From contig CP091137.1 of assembly GCA_021582295.1 (NCBI GenBank), positions 576,001 to 640,000 of the forward strand: a stretch of 64,000 bases of DNA, given 5' to 3'. Positions within the stretch are counted from its first letter, which is position 1; each line of letters begins with the position of its first letter. Below are positions 22,910-31,562 of the stretch, in pieces. The position numbers and the translations under genes were made by a program. The notes beneath the pieces were generated by a model that was not told the origin of the DNA, searched no databases, and worked only from the letters and a program-made list of their open reading frames with translations. The stretch comes from Candidatus Thiovulum stygium (GTDB lineage: Bacteria > Campylobacterota > Campylobacteria > Campylobacterales > Thiovulaceae).

Positions 22910-23398
22910 TTAAAATTTATTTTTAGGTTTATAATCTTCGATAACTTTACCCCACATCAATTTATATTTTTTCTTTACAAACTTCAATTCTTCTTGACAA
23001 TTATCTAGTTGTTCTGTAAGAACTCTTAAATTTTTTCGTTCATCTTCAAGAATCTCTTGAATAGAAATTAAAGCTTCTTTTAAAAACATATTTTCTTCTT
23101 TCAAGACTCCTACTGTTTCATCTTTCGAAGCAACAACTTTTTCATGGAGATTCAGGATTGTGGCAATTGTCTTTTCAACGAAATTTATATTTACACTTTC
23201 AGTGGATTTACCATTTTTTGTTAGAGATCTCATTGCTACTGGTACTATCAATTTACTTCCCTCTTCAGTATCTATATAAATAACTCCATCTTTTTCTTTA
23301 AAGTTAATCTCTTTTCGAGTAATCATTCCATGAATAGTCTCTAAATCCATTCCAGTTATTTGCGAAAATTCTTTGACACTAACCCAATTATCACTCAT
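22910..23398 (-). CDS. DUF3972-like conserved Campylobacterota protein
   Basis: About 162 residues from the ATG at 23398, chosen because AAAGGTG lies upstream in the transcript. The frame continues 38 codons further 5' without a ribosome site and with an unlikely sequence. The N-terminal part (DNWVSVKEFSQITGMDLETI) resembles a helix-turn-helix or excisionase-like module, followed by beta residues (INFKEKDGVIYID). The second half is a coiled coil (about residues 95-150). The match to DUF3972 is from memory of family character, not a search. Cytoplasmic; no catalytic motif. Confidence 0.6.
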   Translation of the reverse strand: MSDNWVSVKEFSQITGMDLETIHGMITRKEINFKEKDGVIYIDTEEGSKLIVPVAMRSLTKNGKSTESVNINFVEKTIATILNLHEKVVASKDETVGVLKEENMFLKEALISIQEILEDERKNLRVLTEQLDNCQEELKFVKKKYKLMWGKVIEDYKPKNKF

Positions 23399-23542
23399 GT
23401 TTTTAACACCTTTATAAAAATTAGCAAAATTATAACTTATTAAGTGGAGTTCGATGAAATTAACAGATTCTAAAATTACATCAAAATTTAAGAATAAAAA
23501 ACTATAAAACATGTTTGTAAGATTGTGAAAAATTTAAATAAG

Positions 23543-23575
23543 AATCCCGTTAAATGAGATTCTCACAACGGGATT
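23543..23575 (-). terminator. Terminator downstream of ccoG
   Basis: A perfect nine-pair stem AATCCCGTT (23543-23551) / AACGGGATT (23567-23575). The 15-base loop holds a small nested GAGA/TCTC stem. It lies 17 bases beyond the ccoG stop. The CCCGT core is shared with other terminators here. Confidence 0.8.
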
Positions 23576-23591
23576 TAAAGAAATTTAGAAT

Positions 23592-24947
23592 TTATTTATG
23601 AGTAGTTTTTGGATAGACGAAAATAGCTTCTCGTTTAACTTGAATAGTTTCATTTAAGTCAGTAGCAAAAGCTGTAATCTGAATAGGAACTGTAATATCT
23701 TTTCGTTCATCAATTCCGAGAACTTCATCAGTATATAGGACAACTATTTTTTTCATACTATGACCTGCTTTAATCATAAATGGTTGAGTTGGAGTTTTAA
23801 TTTTGATATGTTCATGTTCAACTTTAAAATAATATTTATGATCAAGATTATCTGTATTTTGAAATAAGAAAATATAACTATTATTTACTCGTGAGCCATT
23901 ATCATCAATAGAATAGAGTCGAGTCTCTTTATTTATATTTAAAAGCATCATCTCTTTTTCTGAACCCATTTTAATAAGAATTAAAAGCATTAAAATTAAA
24001 ATAGCAATATAGCCAATTGTTTTTGGTCTGAAATATTGAGTTTTACCTTTTTTATCATCGATTTCTTTAACACTTGACCAATTGACAAGAGTAGGTTTAT
24101 TTAATTTACCCATTACAGTTGTACAAGCATCAACACATTCAAGACAATTAATACATTCTAGTTGAAGACCTTTTCGAATATCTATATGTGTAGGACAAAC
24201 TGTAACACAACTTTCACATGTTGTGCATTCAGAACCAGCTGGAAGTTCTTTTTGTTTATTAACTATTTTTTCTTTTGAGCTATTATAAATTGCACCGCCT
24301 CGACTTTTATCATAAATAGCCATAATAGTTTCATTATCATATAAAACAGATTGAACTCTTGAATAAGGACATATATATACACAAAAGTTTTCTTTTAGCC
24401 AAATGACATCATAAATTAAAAACAGAGTTAAAATAGTTACAAAACCAAAAAGAATTGTATGTTCGGCAGGATTTTTTAAATATTCGAAAAAAGTTTCAGG
24501 TGGAACAAAATACCAAGTAAAATCAGCAGAAGCAATTAAAGCAAGAATAGACCAAATCAAAATAGCTAATATATTTTTAATTTTATTAACAGTTGATGAA
24601 TAGTCAGGCTCTTTTTGTTTATTTTTAATGCTTCGTCTAAGTCTAAGAATTTTGGTTTCGATGAGGTCGCGATAAACAACACGAAAAATAGTTTGAGGAC
24701 AAGTCCAACCACAAAAAGCTCTTCCGCCCATAACTGTTGTAAGAAAAATACCCAAAAAAAGTATAATTAATAGAAACGGCATAAGATAAAGTTCTTGCAT
24801 GTCAAACTTAATAAAAAATAGATGCAATTGCTTTTGATCAAAGTTCAAAAGAAAAAAGTGATTACCATCTATAATTATAAACGGTAAAGTTAATGCAATA
24901 ATAGTTGCAAAAATATACATGATGTATCTTTTTGATGCATAGGACAT
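23592..24947 (-). CDS. ccoG: Cytochrome c oxidase accessory protein CcoG (FixG/RdxA)
   Basis: Membrane ferredoxin-like protein needed for assembly of cbb3 oxidase, reducing copper for CcoN. The 451-residue chain shows N-terminal transmembrane helices, CGWTCPQT in a loop, and further helices. A double 4Fe-4S ferredoxin domain follows (CTTCESCVTVCP and CINCLECVDAC, about residues 240-275), then another helix and an Ig-like periplasmic C-terminal domain from about residue 340. It implies a cbb3 high-affinity terminal oxidase and microaerobic respiration. cco structural genes are not in the window. An octamer at 24660 encodes Leu-Ile. Confidence 0.94.
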   Translation of the reverse strand: MSYASKRYIMYIFATIIALTLPFIIIDGNHFFLLNFDQKQLHLFFIKFDMQELYLMPFLLIILFLGIFLTTVMGGRAFCGWTCPQTIFRVVYRDLIETKILRLRRSIKNKQKEPDYSSTVNKIKNILAILIWSILALIASADFTWYFVPPETFFEYLKNPAEHTILFGFVTILTLFLIYDVIWLKENFCVYICPYSRVQSVLYDNETIMAIYDKSRGGAIYNSSKEKIVNKQKELPAGSECTTCESCVTVCPTHIDIRKGLQLECINCLECVDACTTVMGKLNKPTLVNWSSVKEIDDKKGKTQYFRPKTIGYIAILILMLLILIKMGSEKEMMLLNINKETRLYSIDDNGSRVNNSYIFLFQNTDNLDHKYYFKVEHEHIKIKTPTQPFMIKAGHSMKKIVVLYTDEVLGIDERKDITVPIQITAFATDLNETIQVKREAIFVYPKTTHK

Positions 24948-25061
24948 TTGTAAATAACCTCCAAGAAATAATAAAAAATTTCTCGTGAGTATATCACTAT
25001 ATTATAATTATAATAAGTTATATAAATTATTAGTTTTTTAATTTGATTATTTTAAGCTTAT

Positions 25062-25247
25062 TTAATAAACAGTCATAGAAATATTAATATCTCCATTGTC
25101 AATTGTTAAATAAGCTTTATCTTTTCCGAGAGTTGTAAATTTAAAATAAGATAGATTTCCATCTGTAATAGTTTGTCCGCTAATATCTAACATAATCCCA
25201 TTAATCTCTTGAGCTGAATAAATTTGGGAATCTAAAAACCAAAGAAG
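25062..25247 (-). pseudogene. Fragment of an unrecognised beta-rich protein
   Basis: A stop-bounded frame of about 61 codons without a credible start, ending in a beta-rich tail (LTIDNGDINISMTVY). A different frame just upstream (about 25248-25310) reads LGQNISGDIFSNQQIVIT and joins plausibly if one base is changed near 25240. The piece therefore looks like the decayed or mis-sequenced C-terminus of a small exported protein. I do not recognise the family. It follows a truncated glycosyltransferase, suggesting local deletion. Confidence 0.35.
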
Positions 25248-25276
25248 TTATAACGATTTGTTGATTTGAAAATATA

Positions 25277-25453
25277 TCACCAGATATATTTTGACCTAAT
25301 TTTAGAATCATTACAAAAATTTTCTAATAAACTATTTTTTATTTCAGAATTATCAATAATGAACAACATATCTATATAATTCAAATAGCTATTTATTCTT
25401 TCTAATAAAAACATATCAGGATTATATAAAATTGTTGTTCCAAATATTTTCAA
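25277..25453 (-). pseudogene. N-terminal remnant of a family 2 glycosyltransferase
   Basis: A 58-codon frame starting with TTG at 25453, just beyond the stop of the phosphatase gene. It reads TTILYNPDMFLLERINSY, then an aromatic/hydrophobic strand ending in FIIDNS. This is the nucleotide-sugar-binding start of rhamnosyltransferase-like GT2 enzymes (I/V-x-Y-N-P followed about 25 residues later by D-N-S). It stops after SKYIW, where such enzymes normally continue with N-x-G-I-A. The remaining ~230 residues are missing, so it is a truncated remnant. Confidence 0.55.
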
Positions 25454-25454
25454 A

Positions 25455-26828
25455 TTATTGTCCTATTTTTCGTTCTATTAGAACTGCTGTTAAATCATCT
25501 TCCATTTTTTTATCTTTTATAACTTCAAAATAGTTTGCAAGAACATCTTTATCCATCATTGTAGGCATATCTTCTTTTGGAACAAAATAATAACTATCTT
25601 CTGTAATACCATCTGTATATACTAATATAGCTTTAAAATCATTGATTTCATAGCGACTTACTTTAATAGAAAAGAAAAAATTCATAAATGGAATATTATT
25701 AGCTTTAAGTTCAACGATTTTATCGCCATCTTTTACAATGGCAGGATACATTCCAGCAGTAAAATATTCAACATATTTAAAATCTCTATCAAGATAAAAA
25801 AATGAGGCTGATAACTGTTCAAGATCAGAAAGAATATATTCTAAACTTTTACCAAAAGCTGAAGCCAGATCACTAAAACTTAATCTTTCGTCAAGAGCTT
25901 TTTTGACAAAAGATAAAACAGCAAAAGATGTCAATGATGGAACGATTCCGTGTCCCATTGCATCAAGAACATAAAATAAATAGCCACCTTCAGCTGTTTT
26001 ATGTAGCGAATAACTATCGCCAGACAAGAAATCGTATGGTTTAAAATATATCGTTACTTCTACTTTAGGGTCTGTTTTTAATTCATTAACTAATATACTT
26101 TGCTGTTTTTGTGCTGCTTTTGTCTGTTCTTGAATCAAATATCTATTTTCTTCAGCCAAATGATCAACATCAAGTACATTGCTAATATAAGTTATAACAA
26201 CAGTAAATAATTGAGAATCTTCTGGAGTAAATTTTTTAGTGCTATTTAATTTATTTATAGCCTGAAAAACTCCAATCATCTTATTTTGTTTATTAAATAA
26301 AGGAGTTGCTAAAATTGACTCTGTTTTATAATTAGTCTTTTTATCAACTTCAGGATTAAATTTTGGATGGGAATAAGGCTCATTTACTATTTGAGTTTCT
26401 GAACTTTTATAAACTTCGCCAATAATTCCAGCAGTTAAAGGAACTTTTAAATTGCTAATTCCGTGAGCAACTTTTGTCCAAAAAACATTTTCATTTTCAT
26501 CAATTAGCCAAATCGTAGCTCTATCACTTTCGACTAATTTTTTGCCGAAATCAGCCAAAATAATTAATAAAATCTCATTATTTCGCTCTTTTGAAATCTT
26601 TGTCGAATATTCTAAGATTATTTCTATAATTTTATGAAGTCGTTTCTCTTTTTGAATCGAATAGCTAAATACGACATCAAGAACTTCATGAAGTTGTGAA
26701 TCATGGGTTTCTGAAGTTTGTAAAATCATTTCTACGATATCTTCGGTAGTTCTGCCTTGAGTATCATTAGAATTTAAGATCTTATCAACTAGCATAATTA
26801 AATCTTCTCTATCTAATAAATTACCCAT
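25455..26828 (-). CDS. GAF-domain PP2C-type (SpoIIE/RsbU) serine phosphatase
   Basis: A metal-dependent serine/threonine phosphatase of the partner-switching type. From the ATG at 26828 (GGAGG upstream) the protein has about 457 residues: an N-terminal helical region, a GAF domain (about residues 85-235, with IWLIDENENVFWTKVA), a short coiled coil, then the SpoIIE phosphatase domain. Its metal-binding acids are in SGDSYSL, LDAMGHG, VYTDGITED and DDLTAVLI. The frame runs further 5' but overlaps motA. ATG sits four bases after the motA stop, where motB is normally found. No anti-sigma kinase or STAS partner is adjacent. Confidence 0.85.
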   Translation of the reverse strand: MGNLLDREDLIMLVDKILNSNDTQGRTTEDIVEMILQTSETHDSQLHEVLDVVFSYSIQKEKRLHKIIEIILEYSTKISKERNNEILLIILADFGKKLVESDRATIWLIDENENVFWTKVAHGISNLKVPLTAGIIGEVYKSSETQIVNEPYSHPKFNPEVDKKTNYKTESILATPLFNKQNKMIGVFQAINKLNSTKKFTPEDSQLFTVVITYISNVLDVDHLAEENRYLIQEQTKAAQKQQSILVNELKTDPKVEVTIYFKPYDFLSGDSYSLHKTAEGGYLFYVLDAMGHGIVPSLTSFAVLSFVKKALDERLSFSDLASAFGKSLEYILSDLEQLSASFFYLDRDFKYVEYFTAGMYPAIVKDGDKIVELKANNIPFMNFFFSIKVSRYEINDFKAILVYTDGITEDSYYFVPKEDMPTMMDKDVLANYFEVIKDKKMEDDLTAVLIERKIGQ

Positions 26829-26832
26829 TTTT

Positions 26833-27612
26833 TCAACCTCCTGCTCCTGTATCAAATTGACTAACTCGTTGTTTTGGAGGCAAGAATGATAATAATTTAC
26901 CTTCCATATTTCTTGGATTATCTCCAGCTTGAATTGAAATAATTCCTTCAAGAATCATCTGATTTTGAAGAACTTCTTCATCATTTCTAATATTTAGAAT
27001 ATTTGCAATTGGAACTCCAAGAGTATTTCCTAGAACTGCTCCATAATATGTTGTAATAAGAGCAACTGCCATTGCGGGACCAATTGCACTTGGATCAGCC
27101 ATATTTAAAAGCATTGCAACAAGTCCAATAAGAGTTCCAATCATACCCATTGCACCAGCTAAGTTTGCAAACTGGTCAAACATCGAAATATTACTTTTAT
27201 GTCGAGTTCCCATTTGGTCTATTTCTATTTCTAACATTGTTCTGATCGTATCTGGTTCTTGACCATCAATAGCCATCATTAAGCCATTTTTTAAAAATCT
27301 ATTTTCTTCATTTTTTAAGACATTTTCAAGACTTAAAAGTCCCTCTTTTCTTGCAGTCATTGCAAAACCAATTAATTTTTTAATCATACCCGGAATATCT
27401 TGTTTAGGAGGTTTAAAAGCGATCATAAAAAATTTAGGCATATTTTTCATTTGGTCTAATCTAAATGAGATAAATAAAGCTCCAATCGAACCACCAAAAA
27501 CGATTAACATTGAAGGAATATCCACATATGGACCTATTCCGACCCCCAAAATCATTGCTGCAAACAAGTTTCCAAAAACAACTGTAAAACCTATAATGGT
27601 AGCTATATCCAC
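26833..27612 (-). CDS. motA: Flagellar motor stator protein MotA
   Basis: Proton-channel subunit of the flagellar stator, inner membrane. The 259 residues match MotA/PomA of the short type: two N-terminal helices, a long cytoplasmic loop with charged torque residues (about 75-150), and two C-terminal helices. The last contains GPAMAVALITTYYGAVLGN, the conserved signature. The usual partner gene motB is not next to it; a PP2C phosphatase gene takes that position. Motility is therefore inferred, with MotB elsewhere. Confidence 0.93.
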   Translation of the reverse strand: MDIATIIGFTVVFGNLFAAMILGVGIGPYVDIPSMLIVFGGSIGALFISFRLDQMKNMPKFFMIAFKPPKQDIPGMIKKLIGFAMTARKEGLLSLENVLKNEENRFLKNGLMMAIDGQEPDTIRTMLEIEIDQMGTRHKSNISMFDQFANLAGAMGMIGTLIGLVAMLLNMADPSAIGPAMAVALITTYYGAVLGNTLGVPIANILNIRNDEEVLQNQMILEGIISIQAGDNPRNMEGKLLSFLPPKQRVSQFDTGAGG

Positions 27613-27656
27613 TATTGCTCCTTTTATTTCTTTAAGCTATTTAAATAAATATTTAA

Positions 27657-28679
27657 TTATTGAATCCAGCCACCGCCAAGAAGTTTTCCATCTTCGCTAT
27701 AAAAAACACCTGCTTGACCTTTAGCTAAACCATACATTGGTTCAAAAAGTTCTATATTTGCAATATTATTTTCGATATGAACTTTACATTTTAAAGGATT
27801 ACTGCGATATCTTAATTTAACAAAAGATTCAAATTCATTTATATTAATAAACATATTAATATCTCGAAGAGAAACCCTTAAAACGGCTAATTCTGACTTT
27901 TCACCAACAACTATTCTATTTTCATTCGGAATTATATCGATTACATAGTGGGGCTGATGGGCGACACGAACAGAAAAACCCTTTCTTTTACCAATTGTGT
28001 AATGCATATATCCAGAATGAGTTCCGATTTTTTCACCATTTTTATTAATGACATCACCAATTTGATCAACAGAAATATGTTCTCGAAGAGTGTCAATATA
28101 TTTATTTTCAACGAAACAAATTTCAGAACTTTCTCGTTCTTCGTTTAAAAAAGCCAATTCAGGAATCTCTAAAATTTTTTCACGAACCTCTTTTTTAGTT
28201 AAATTTGCCAACGGAAAAATAAGCTTATTTATAATATTTTTATTTATATTAAATAAAAAATAGCTTTGATCTTTTGATAAATCATTAGCTTGATATAAAA
28301 ATTTGCCGTCATGTTTTAAATAGTGTCCAGTTGCTAAAAAATCAGCTTTTAGATCATTAATAGCAAAATCAAAAAATTCGCCAAATTTTATTTTTCGATT
28401 ACAAATTGCACAAGGATTTGGAGTTTCACCAATTTTGTAAGTTTCAATAAAATTATCAAAAATATTTTTTTTAAAAGATTCTCGTAAATCTAAAATTTTA
28501 AAGTCTATATTTAAAAAATCAACTATTTTATCAAGTTTAGCCATATTTTTTTTAAAATAATTTTCGCGATCATGTAATCTTAAATAGACTCCAATTACAT
28601 CAAAACCCATATTTTTTAAAAGCAGAGCAGAATAAGTTGAATCAATTCCACCACTTAAACCAATAACAACTTTTTTCAT
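27657..28679 (-). CDS. mnmA: tRNA-specific 2-thiouridylase MnmA
   Basis: Thiolates U34 of Lys, Glu and Gln tRNAs. The PP-loop GLSGGIDSTYSALLL starts at residue 8. The two catalytic Cys residues are in NPCAICNRKIKFG and SSEICFVE. The C-terminal beta-barrel (about 220-340) is present. Length 340 is normal. The start ATG overlaps the ispH stop by four bases (ATGA-type coupling). Confidence 0.95.
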   Translation of the reverse strand: MKKVVIGLSGGIDSTYSALLLKNMGFDVIGVYLRLHDRENYFKKNMAKLDKIVDFLNIDFKILDLRESFKKNIFDNFIETYKIGETPNPCAICNRKIKFGEFFDFAINDLKADFLATGHYLKHDGKFLYQANDLSKDQSYFLFNINKNIINKLIFPLANLTKKEVREKILEIPELAFLNEERESSEICFVENKYIDTLREHISVDQIGDVINKNGEKIGTHSGYMHYTIGKRKGFSVRVAHQPHYVIDIIPNENRIVVGEKSELAVLRVSLRDINMFININEFESFVKLRYRSNPLKCKVHIENNIANIELFEPMYGLAKGQAGVFYSEDGKLLGGGWIQ

Positions 28680-29499
28680 ATATTTTTTACTCTTTCAACA
28701 ACATTATTTATAATCCAATCTGGAGTTGAAGCACCAGCAGAAATTCCACAAAGTTGGCAATTTTCGAACCACTCATTTTTTACCTCATCAGCAGATTCGA
28801 TGTGATAACAATTTTGACAATAAGTTTCGCAAATTTTTAGAAGTTGTTTTGTATTTGAACTTTCGCGACCACCAATTATTAACATAACATCAGCTTTACG
28901 AGAAAGTTCTTCGGCTGCAATTTGGTTTTCAAAAGTAGCATTACAAATTGTATTAAAAACACGAACTTCTTTATATTCACCAATTAAAAATTTTGCAATT
29001 TCTGTAAAATCTTCGATATTTCGAGTTGTTTGAGAAACAAGAGCAATTTTATTAGATAATTTATATTTTTTTAGATCATCTATATTTAAAACAACATAGA
29101 CATTTCCAGAAACATAACTCATAACTCCACGAATTTCAGGATGAGAAATATCACCAAAAATAATAATCTCATAACCAGAATTGCTCATTTCTCGAACAAT
29201 TTCTTGAGGCTTTGTAACAAAAGGACAAGTTGCATCGATATATTCAATATTTTTCTCATTTAGAATTTCTAAATCTTTTTTTCGATTCCGTGAGTTCTAA
29301 TTATTAATTTATCGCTAGTTTTAAAGTCACTTAAATCTTTTTTGAGTCCAACATTAAAATTATTTTTTAATCTATCAATTTCTTGTTTATTGTGAATAAG
29401 TGGTCCAAAAGTATAAGAATTTTTATTCTCTTCAGCAAGTTTTATAGCTCTTTTTACACCAAAACAGAAACCTAATTTTTTAGCTAATTCTATTTTCAA
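28676..29499 (-). CDS. ispH: 4-hydroxy-3-methylbut-2-enyl diphosphate reductase IspH (one frameshift)
   Basis: Last enzyme of the MEP isoprenoid pathway, a 4Fe-4S reductase. The N-terminal piece begins MKIELAKKLGFCFGVKRAI with the first cluster Cys and includes IIRTHGI. It stops at a T7 run (29276-29282, reverse complement A7). The rest follows in another frame: IDATCPFVTKPQ with the second Cys, then QTTRN, FNTICNAT with the third Cys, and GISAGASTPDW. Joined, it is about 274 residues, the normal length. A homopolymer sequencing error is the likely cause, as the gene is essential. Confidence 0.92.
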
Positions 29500-29580
29500 A
29501 ATAAATAGCCTCCATTTTCTTTTAAAAAATTTTCAGAAAGGATAACATTTTAACAATAAATATTAACTAAAATATATTTT

Positions 29581-29925
29581 TCAGTGGGTTGTTCCATTTA
29601 AATTTAAGCCGATAACTCCAGCAATAATTAATAAAATTGAGATAAATTTTATGCTTGACATATTTTCATTAAAAACTAGCCAACCAAAAATTGTAATTAA
29701 TAAAATTCCAGCTCCGCTCCAAACGGCATAAGTTATGCTAACTTCTAATTTTTTAGAGACTTGCCACATTAAACTAAAAGTTAAAATATACATAATAATA
29801 GAAACTATTCCTGAAATCGTATGATTGTTTTGAGAAGAATATTTAAATAATAGAGTTCCAATAACTTCAAAAACTATTGAAACCGATAAAATTAGCCAAG
29901 GATTTATATTTGCAAGAAAATTCAT
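29581..29925 (-). CDS. Small multidrug resistance (SMR) family transporter
   Basis: A 114-residue protein with four hydrophobic helices. The key membrane Glu is in VSIVFEVIGTLLFKYS of helix 1, and YAVWSGAGILLITIFGWLVF matches the conserved helix 3 region of EmrE/SugE/Mdt proteins. Such dimers export quaternary cations or guanidinium-type compounds. It is a single gene rather than the paired heterodimer. Substrate cannot be told from sequence alone. It lies ten bases beyond aguB, probably in the same transcript. Confidence 0.85.
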   Translation of the reverse strand: MNFLANINPWLILSVSIVFEVIGTLLFKYSSQNNHTISGIVSIIMYILTFSLMWQVSKKLEVSITYAVWSGAGILLITIFGWLVFNENMSSIKFISILLIIAGVIGLNLNGTTH

Positions 29926-29935
29926 AAACTAGTTA

Positions 29936-30796
29936 TTAATCTCGCCATCTTTTAGTTAAATCTTTATAGTCTTCAATTCGTCGATCTCTAAAAAAAGGCC
30001 AAATATCTCGCATTTCTCGAGTCTCTTCTCGTTTTACTTCAGCATATAAAATTTCTTCATTATTAGCTGAAGCTCTTGCAATCTCTTCACCTTTGGCATT
30101 TAAAATAAAAGAGTTACCCCAAAAAGTGATTCCTTTATATGTTTTAGATGGATCAATTTCAAAACCAATTCGATTGGCTGTTGCAACAGGAATTCCATTG
30201 GCAATTGCATGAGACTTTTGAATTGTGATCCACCTCATCAATTGAGAAGCTGTTTCACTTTCACCCTCTTCTTCCAACCAACCAATTGCAGTAGGATAAA
30301 TTAAGATTTCAGCTCCAGCCATTGCCATTAATCGAGAAGCTTCTGGATACCATTGATCCCAACATATTAAAACTCCGAGTCGTCCAACAGAAGTATCAAT
30401 TGGATTAAAACCTAAATCACCCTCAGTAAAATAGAATTTTTCGTAATAAGCGGGATCATCTGGAATATGCATTTTTCGATATTTTCCTGCAATTGAACCA
30501 TCTCGTTCAAAAACATAAGCTGTATTATGATATAGACCTTCAGCTCTTTTTTCAAAAAGTGAAGTAACAAGCACAATTTTATTTTCTCGAGCGACTGAAC
30601 TCCAAAAAACTAGATCATTTTCGAAATTTTGTGCATATTTAAAATTTTTTACATCTTCTGTTACACAAAAATATGGTGATTGATGTAACTCTTGAAGAAT
30701 AATAAGATCTGCATTTTTAGAAGCCTCTTTGACTTTTTCCGCAATATTTATATTTACATTTTCACTATATTTTGTTTGAATAACTGCTAATTTCAT
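29936..30796 (-). CDS. aguB: N-carbamoylputrescine amidase
   Basis: Nitrilase-superfamily enzyme that hydrolyses N-carbamoylputrescine to putrescine, the last step of the arginine decarboxylase/agmatine route. The catalytic triad is visible: Glu in LQELHQSPYF, Lys in YRKMHIPDDPAYYEK, and Cys in GVLICWDQWYPEA. The long PDDPAYYEKFYFTEGD stretch is specific to this subfamily. 286 residues, normal. No aguA or speA is adjacent. Confidence 0.92.
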   Translation of the reverse strand: MKLAVIQTKYSENVNINIAEKVKEASKNADLIILQELHQSPYFCVTEDVKNFKYAQNFENDLVFWSSVARENKIVLVTSLFEKRAEGLYHNTAYVFERDGSIAGKYRKMHIPDDPAYYEKFYFTEGDLGFNPIDTSVGRLGVLICWDQWYPEASRLMAMAGAEILIYPTAIGWLEEEGESETASQLMRWITIQKSHAIANGIPVATANRIGFEIDPSKTYKGITFWGNSFILNAKGEEIARASANNEEILYAEVKREETREMRDIWPFFRDRRIEDYKDLTKRWRD

Positions 30797-31029
30797 ATAA
30801 TTACCTTTAATTTAGATTTTCAAAGATATTTTACATAATCCTTGAGTCAAAAGGTTTGCAAACTCGCGAAAATGGTGTTTGGCATTTGACCGAATCACTT
30901 TACAGCCATGAGGGAATTTAGATTTTTTTAAAATTTTAAATTTTTACGAAAAAGTTAAAAATAAGATTTTAAGCATTAAATAAATAGACTTTATATAATT
31001 TATTAAATTAATAAATATACTTGAGTTTT

Positions 31030-31060
31030 AAATATTTAACGATGAGGTTTTTAAATATTT
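31030..31060. repeat. Perfect hairpin presenting the octamer in its loop
   Basis: AAATATTTAA (31030-31039) and TTAAATATTT (31051-31060) form a perfect ten-pair stem. The 11-base loop contains the entire GATGAGGT (31041-31048). The stem is purely A/T, so it is a weak terminator; the structure may be incidental or may display the motif. Confidence 0.8.
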
Positions 31061-31313
31061 TGCTGATTTTGAACCGCTTTGGAATTTTTGCAAAATTTTT
31101 TTGAAATTTAAAACAATATAATTTATATTATATTTTTTTAATAGTTTATCCAATTTTTAGCAAAATTTTAAAAACTTAAATATAAATTTAAAGATAGTCA
31201 CACTCCAAAAACCGCCACTTACGACCTTTTCATTTATATTTTTTAAGTTTTTTTGAGTCGAAAAAATGGCTAAAAATAGCTTAAACTTAAGAAAATAAAT
31301 TACATTGGAGCAA

Positions 31314-31342
31314 AAATACACTTTTTGTGTATTTAAATACAC
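31314..31342. repeat. Palindrome cluster of AAATACAC units
   Basis: Three copies of an eight-base unit: AAATACAC at 31314-31321, its inverse GTGTATTT at 31327-31334, and AAATACAC again at 31335-31342. The last two form a perfect 16-base palindrome; the first two form a hairpin with a TTTTT loop. This resembles an operator for a dimeric regulator. The regulated gene is unclear, as the nearest forward gene is clpX, about 800 bases away. Confidence 0.75.
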
Positions 31343-31525
31343 TTTTGTAAAAAGCCTCGGATCAACTAGGTTTATACTAAAAAAGTGGTCAGATCGATTT
31401 TCGACTCTTCGCAGACTTTTTCAATATATAAATAGCCGAATAGTTGAGTTTAAAATAAATTATTTTATAGCAAAAAAATATCTTTTATTTTATATTTATT
31501 AGGTTTTGGAGATCTTGTAAAAATC

Positions 31526-31562
31526 GACCTCATCATTATTGTATTACGATTCTAATGAGATC
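31526..31562. terminator. Inverted octamer pair beyond the MazF-like gene
   Basis: GACCTCAT (31526-31533) pairs with ATGAGATC (31555-31562) with one mismatch, loop 21 bases. The left arm belongs to a full ACCTCATC copy, the right arm to a one-mismatch copy. An A-run at 31519-31523 would give the U-tract for reverse-strand transcription, so it may terminate the MazF-like gene that ends at 31579. Confidence 0.6.

Noticed and set aside
23399-23512. N-terminal extension of the DUF3972-like gene
   Set aside because: Hydrophobic A/T-rich sequence with no ribosome site; ATG at 23398 follows AAAGGTG.
26829-26951. N-terminal extension of the GAF-PP2C phosphatase
   Set aside because: It overlaps the end of motA in another frame and lacks a ribosome site; ATG at 26828 has GGAGG.
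31157-31342. 61-codon reverse-strand frame in the gene-free region
   Set aside because: No ribosome site, low-complexity Phe/Lys/Ile composition, and it overlaps the palindrome cluster.
31314-31342. Start of a CRISPR-like array
   Set aside because: Only three eight-base units without spacers of regular length; better explained as a palindromic operator.
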